Below are positions 61,237 through 64,000 of a DNA stretch of 64,000 nucleotides, piece by piece. The DNA is taken from NCBI RefSeq assembly GCF_016587415.1, contig NZ_BNJI01000001.1:6597413-6661412 (forward strand), written 5' to 3'. Origin of the DNA: Ktedonobacter sp. SOSP1-85 (GTDB lineage Bacteria > Chloroflexota > Ktedonobacteria > Ktedonobacterales > Ktedonobacteraceae). The position numbers and the translations under genes are program-made. The notes beneath the pieces are model-generated. The model was not told where the DNA came from. It searched no databases and saw only the letters and a list, made by a program, of their open reading frames with translations. How positions within the stretch are numbered: the first letter of the stretch is position 1; each line of letters begins with the position of its first letter.

Positions 61237-61571
61237 ATTGGAGTGGCACGCTCATTGACACCGTTCGCTATGGCTATCCGCGAACGACGCAGGTAGATCA
61301 CCTCGTGGGCCATGAGTTGGATCCCCATGTGCCAACCCATTTTACCGCTCTCAATCTCAAGGGGCAGGTGTTGATCTTTGAGGTGCCCGGCGGCGATGGC
61401 GCACAGGCTCGTCTTCTGCAAGGGCCTCATCTTGTTGGGACTGGCGCGGATCTGGCCCCGGTTCTGCTGACCTTCTCAGGCGATGCAACGCATCCTGATC
61501 TGGTGGTGACGGTCAATGGGTTGCAGGTGCTGTTTCACAACACAGGAACGAGCTATGCGCCAATGCGGTAG
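61233..61571 (+). CDS. Small protein of unknown function, coupled to the membrane protein
   Basis: A 112-residue protein starting inside the ATGA overlap with the preceding gene, so its translation is coupled. Predicted all-beta: TLIDTVRYGYPRTTQVDHLV, HFTALNLKGQVLIFEVPGGD, APVLLTFSGDATHPDLVVTV, LQVLFHNTG. It is soluble without a signal peptide. Function unknown. The pattern of a tail-anchored partner plus a beta protein is all that can be said. The 540 bp that follow hold only a GGCACCACAC...GTGTGGTGCC hairpin (about 61588-61642). Confidence 0.6.
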   Translation: MNWSGTLIDTVRYGYPRTTQVDHLVGHELDPHVPTHFTALNLKGQVLIFEVPGGDGAQARLLQGPHLVGTGADLAPVLLTFSGDATHPDLVVTVNGLQVLFHNTGTSYAPMR

Positions 61572-62110
61572 AGAAAGGAGGACAATCGGCACCACACCAG
61601 CAGGGTCTTGCCCCTCACGGTCATCGTGGAGTGTGGTGCCTTCGAAACGCACGTTTCCAGTTTCCTCTGTCTCCCCATGCCTCAAGGCTGGCACGTATAC
61701 ACAAATATGTGATCTTGAGAAAGAACACGGAAGCGATGCGCTGCAGGTGCCTCGTTTTCCCCCATACGAGAGGTGACACACTTTTGGTGAAAAAGTCGCT
61801 TGTCTCGTCAAGCTGAAAGCACATCATTGTGCATCAAGGGGCGTTTTTTTTCAACACCTTTCCCTCGCACCATGCTGAGGATCTTCTGCAAACGTTCATA
61901 TTTGTGTATACGTGTCATGCCTCAAGGCAGGGGTCTTCCGCTCAGTCTCCTACGTCTTCTCGCCGTAGCATCTCCATGCCTCTTTTTCTGCGTTCCGCTC
62001 TTGCGGAGGGAGCGTATGTTCCTTCGTTCCTCCTTGACAGTAACGGAGGAACATTTTATACTAAGGAGAGAAGAAGATGATGCCGTGATGGCGAAGAAGG
62101 AGGTCGGCAG

Positions 62111-63939
62111 ATGGCGGCGATCTTAGGCTGGGTGCAGCGGCGCTGGAACGAGGTCTTGGAACCAGTGGTGAGCCGTGCAACGGTGGACCAGGAGGCACAG
62201 TTGCGCGAGGTGTGGGAACGTGAACTGGACTGGTGGAAGCACGAGCGGGGGCTGGCGGGCGATTCGTTGCGCAAACCGATCACGCAGGTGCGGCACTTGA
62301 TCAAAGGGCTGCCTGTCACGGAGGAGAATAGCTGGGAGAATCCGCGGACGGGGGAGCCAGAGCATATCGGGCTGCGGGTGTTCAACCTCTCGGAGGGGGA
62401 GTGGGTGCAGATGAATGCGCGTACGCAGGGCGTGACGCAGGATCGACTCACGCAGCAGGTGTTACTGAAGACCCAGATGCGTTGGTCGAGCGGGCCTTGT
62501 CGTTATTATTTTCGCCGGAGTGGTCCGACCTGGTCGTGGGCATCGCGGTGTGTACGGGTCGTCGGCTGGCCGAGATCATGAAGACGGGACGCTTCACGGT
62601 GAAGGAGGCGTCGACGGTGTGGTTTGAGGGGCAGGTGAAGGGAAGAGGGCGCGAGCCAGAGCGCTATGAGATCCCGACGCTGGTGCGGGCGTTCCTGGTG
62701 GTGGAGGCGGCGCAGCGTTTGCGTGGCTGGTAGACACCATGGGCCTGGAGATCGAGCAGGTGAGCCAGAAGTATGGCAAGGCGGTGAACGAGGCAGTTGA
62801 GCGCCGCTATGGCGATCTGGAGGAGCTGGTGCGTGCCACGCGCGAGAAAGTGAGCGTGCATAACTTCCGTGGGATGTATGCTCGCATTGCCTGTTTCTGG
62901 TATGCGCCGCCGACGGTGGCCGACATCTCCTACATGGCGCAGATTCAAGGGCATCGGTTTGTGCTGGAGCCGCGCGTGGAAGCTGGGATGGCAGAGGAAG
63001 AGGTGGAGAAGATCCGCCTCAACTATGCCAGTCATGCCAATTACTGCGGATTATAAGATTGCTGATAAGACGGTAACATTGACGGCGCCAGGGCGCGCGC
63101 CTGGGGCAGCCTGGCGTGACGGTCCTCGATGTCTTTCGCAAGGAGTATGAGCAGTGGGTGGAGAAGGCGCATCCAGACCAGATTCAGCCCACGTCTGTGC
63201 TGAAGAAGGGCGAAAGAAAGCGGCCAAAGAGAACAAAACGGGTATTCGACTTCAAGCCGACCATCCAGACGCGAGCCTGGGGAGATGATCTGCGGGAAGA
63301 GATCGCGCGTCATGTCAAGCGCGAAGTCAAGGACGATGAACTTTTGCGCGGCCTTTGCGGCGTATGAGAAGCAGGAACACCTGGGTGACCAGGTACAGGG
63401 AGTGTGGTGCGACAGGATGGGAAGGTCTCGCTCTCCTTGGAGCAGCTCAACCTCCCGCAGAGACGACGGCCTTGTTACGGGAAGGGATGGCTCAGACGGG
63501 TGCCTCCGATGTGTTGACCTATCTCCTGGCAGCAGGCGAGCGGGAGGCGCGCCAATTGCGCAGTCAGGCGAGACGACATGACAGTGAACGCTATGCTGCT
63601 CTGCCCACCTCCAAACTCGCAGGGATGAAGGCACCTGAAGCGGGCAATGAGCGCTAATCGTCGTGCGGTGTATACCTTAACGCAATGGAACGAGGCACAC
63701 CGTCCGTTAGAGCGCTGGTATATTACGACTCTGGCGATCCAGAAACTGGTCGGTGGTCGCAAGGAAGCCATTAACGCTATCTCGAGACGCATGAGGATGA
63801 GATCAAGGCCCATCATGAGCGTCTGGAGATCAAGCCTTCCTTCAACCGAAAGCCTGAACCCATCACGGAGATGATTCATATTGCTGAGGAGCCGGAAGCT
63901 TTCCCCTGGGGGCAAGCTCAACCCGTTGGGGAGTCGTGA
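62111..63939 (+). pseudogene. Protelomerase-like tyrosine recombinase, multiply frameshifted
   Basis: From the ATG at 62111 (AAGGAGGTCGGCAG upstream) pieces in alternating frames give one protein of about 609 residues. N-terminal WVQRRWNEVLEPVVSRATVD and KPITQVRHLIKGLPVTEENS; then LVVGIAVCTGRRLAEIMKTG (first catalytic Arg), RYEIPTLVRAFLVVEAAQRL, VSVHNFRGMYARIACFWYAP (H-x-x-R), DISYMAQIQGHRFVLEP (final His), NYASHANYC-DYKIADKTVTL (candidate Tyr), and a long C-terminal part ending AEEPEAFPWGQAQPVGES. Breaks lie near 62455, 62720, 63050, 63105, 63335, 63420, 63650 and 63781. The MYARIA...IQGH and DYKI segments match telomere-resolvase family proteins as I remember them. Confidence 0.6.
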
Positions 63940-64000
63940 CCTGGTTGGCAAAGAGCGAGAGAAGGAGCAAGCCAGAGGAAATCTGCTCTCTGGCTTGTAA

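Overview
The window reads as a Chloroflexota chromosome, most likely class Ktedonobacteria (mycelial soil bacteria). That placement is an inference from the mix of gene families: DHA2 exporters, many LuxR/NB-ARC/TPR regulators, a WD40 relic, IS200/IS605- and IS607-type tnpB genes, and a secreted GH87 enzyme with threonine/proline linkers. No rRNA or tRNA gene and no CRISPR array was found.

1-16.7 kb: a tnpB running off the left edge, then small metabolic genes mostly on the minus strand (3-hydroxyacyl-CoA dehydrogenase, alpha/beta hydrolase, HIT protein, flavin reductase, a bL12-tail protein, a RecA-like ATPase). A second tnpB is frameshifted. An S41 peptidase is cut by a nonsense codon. Next come an ArsR regulator, an ECF sigma factor with a membrane partner, an isochorismatase-family protein plus DHA2 exporter opposite a TetR gene that also carries a nonsense codon, and a copper chaperone behind a CsoR-like operator followed by a permease relic.

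16.7-29.2 kb: a coherent carbohydrate locus. It holds a LacI regulator, an ABC importer without its own ATPase, a secreted GH87 alpha-1,3-glucanase-like enzyme with three malectin-like domains, and a cytoplasmic GH31 glucosidase. The likely job is uptake and breakdown of alpha-1,3-glucan, for example from fungal walls.

29.2-52.1 kb: MarR-DrrA-DrrB exporter operon, a tnpB with a displaced catalytic glutamate, an FAD monooxygenase, a cupin/MarR pair with face-to-face promoters, and an aminoglycoside-phosphotransferase-like gene split by an IS607-type element. These are followed by an aminotransferase, VOC and GNAT proteins, a P450 next to a solitary atpD, a large NB-ARC/TPR/LuxR regulator and a Trypco1-type protein.

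52.1-64 kb: a graveyard of mobile and broken genes. It contains an intact IS1-like element beside a truncated dehydrogenase, IS630, IS481-like and IS5 remnants, a broken LuxR regulator and a broken FAD monooxygenase. It ends with a Mu/Tn7-type TniA-TniB remnant, two small coupled genes, and a heavily frameshifted protelomerase-like tyrosine recombinase. Most breaks are single-base indels, so either genuine decay or locally poor sequence is possible.

Across the window, four families of dispersed intergenic palindromes recur. In two of them the arms differ between copies but stay complementary within each copy, so structure rather than sequence is conserved.
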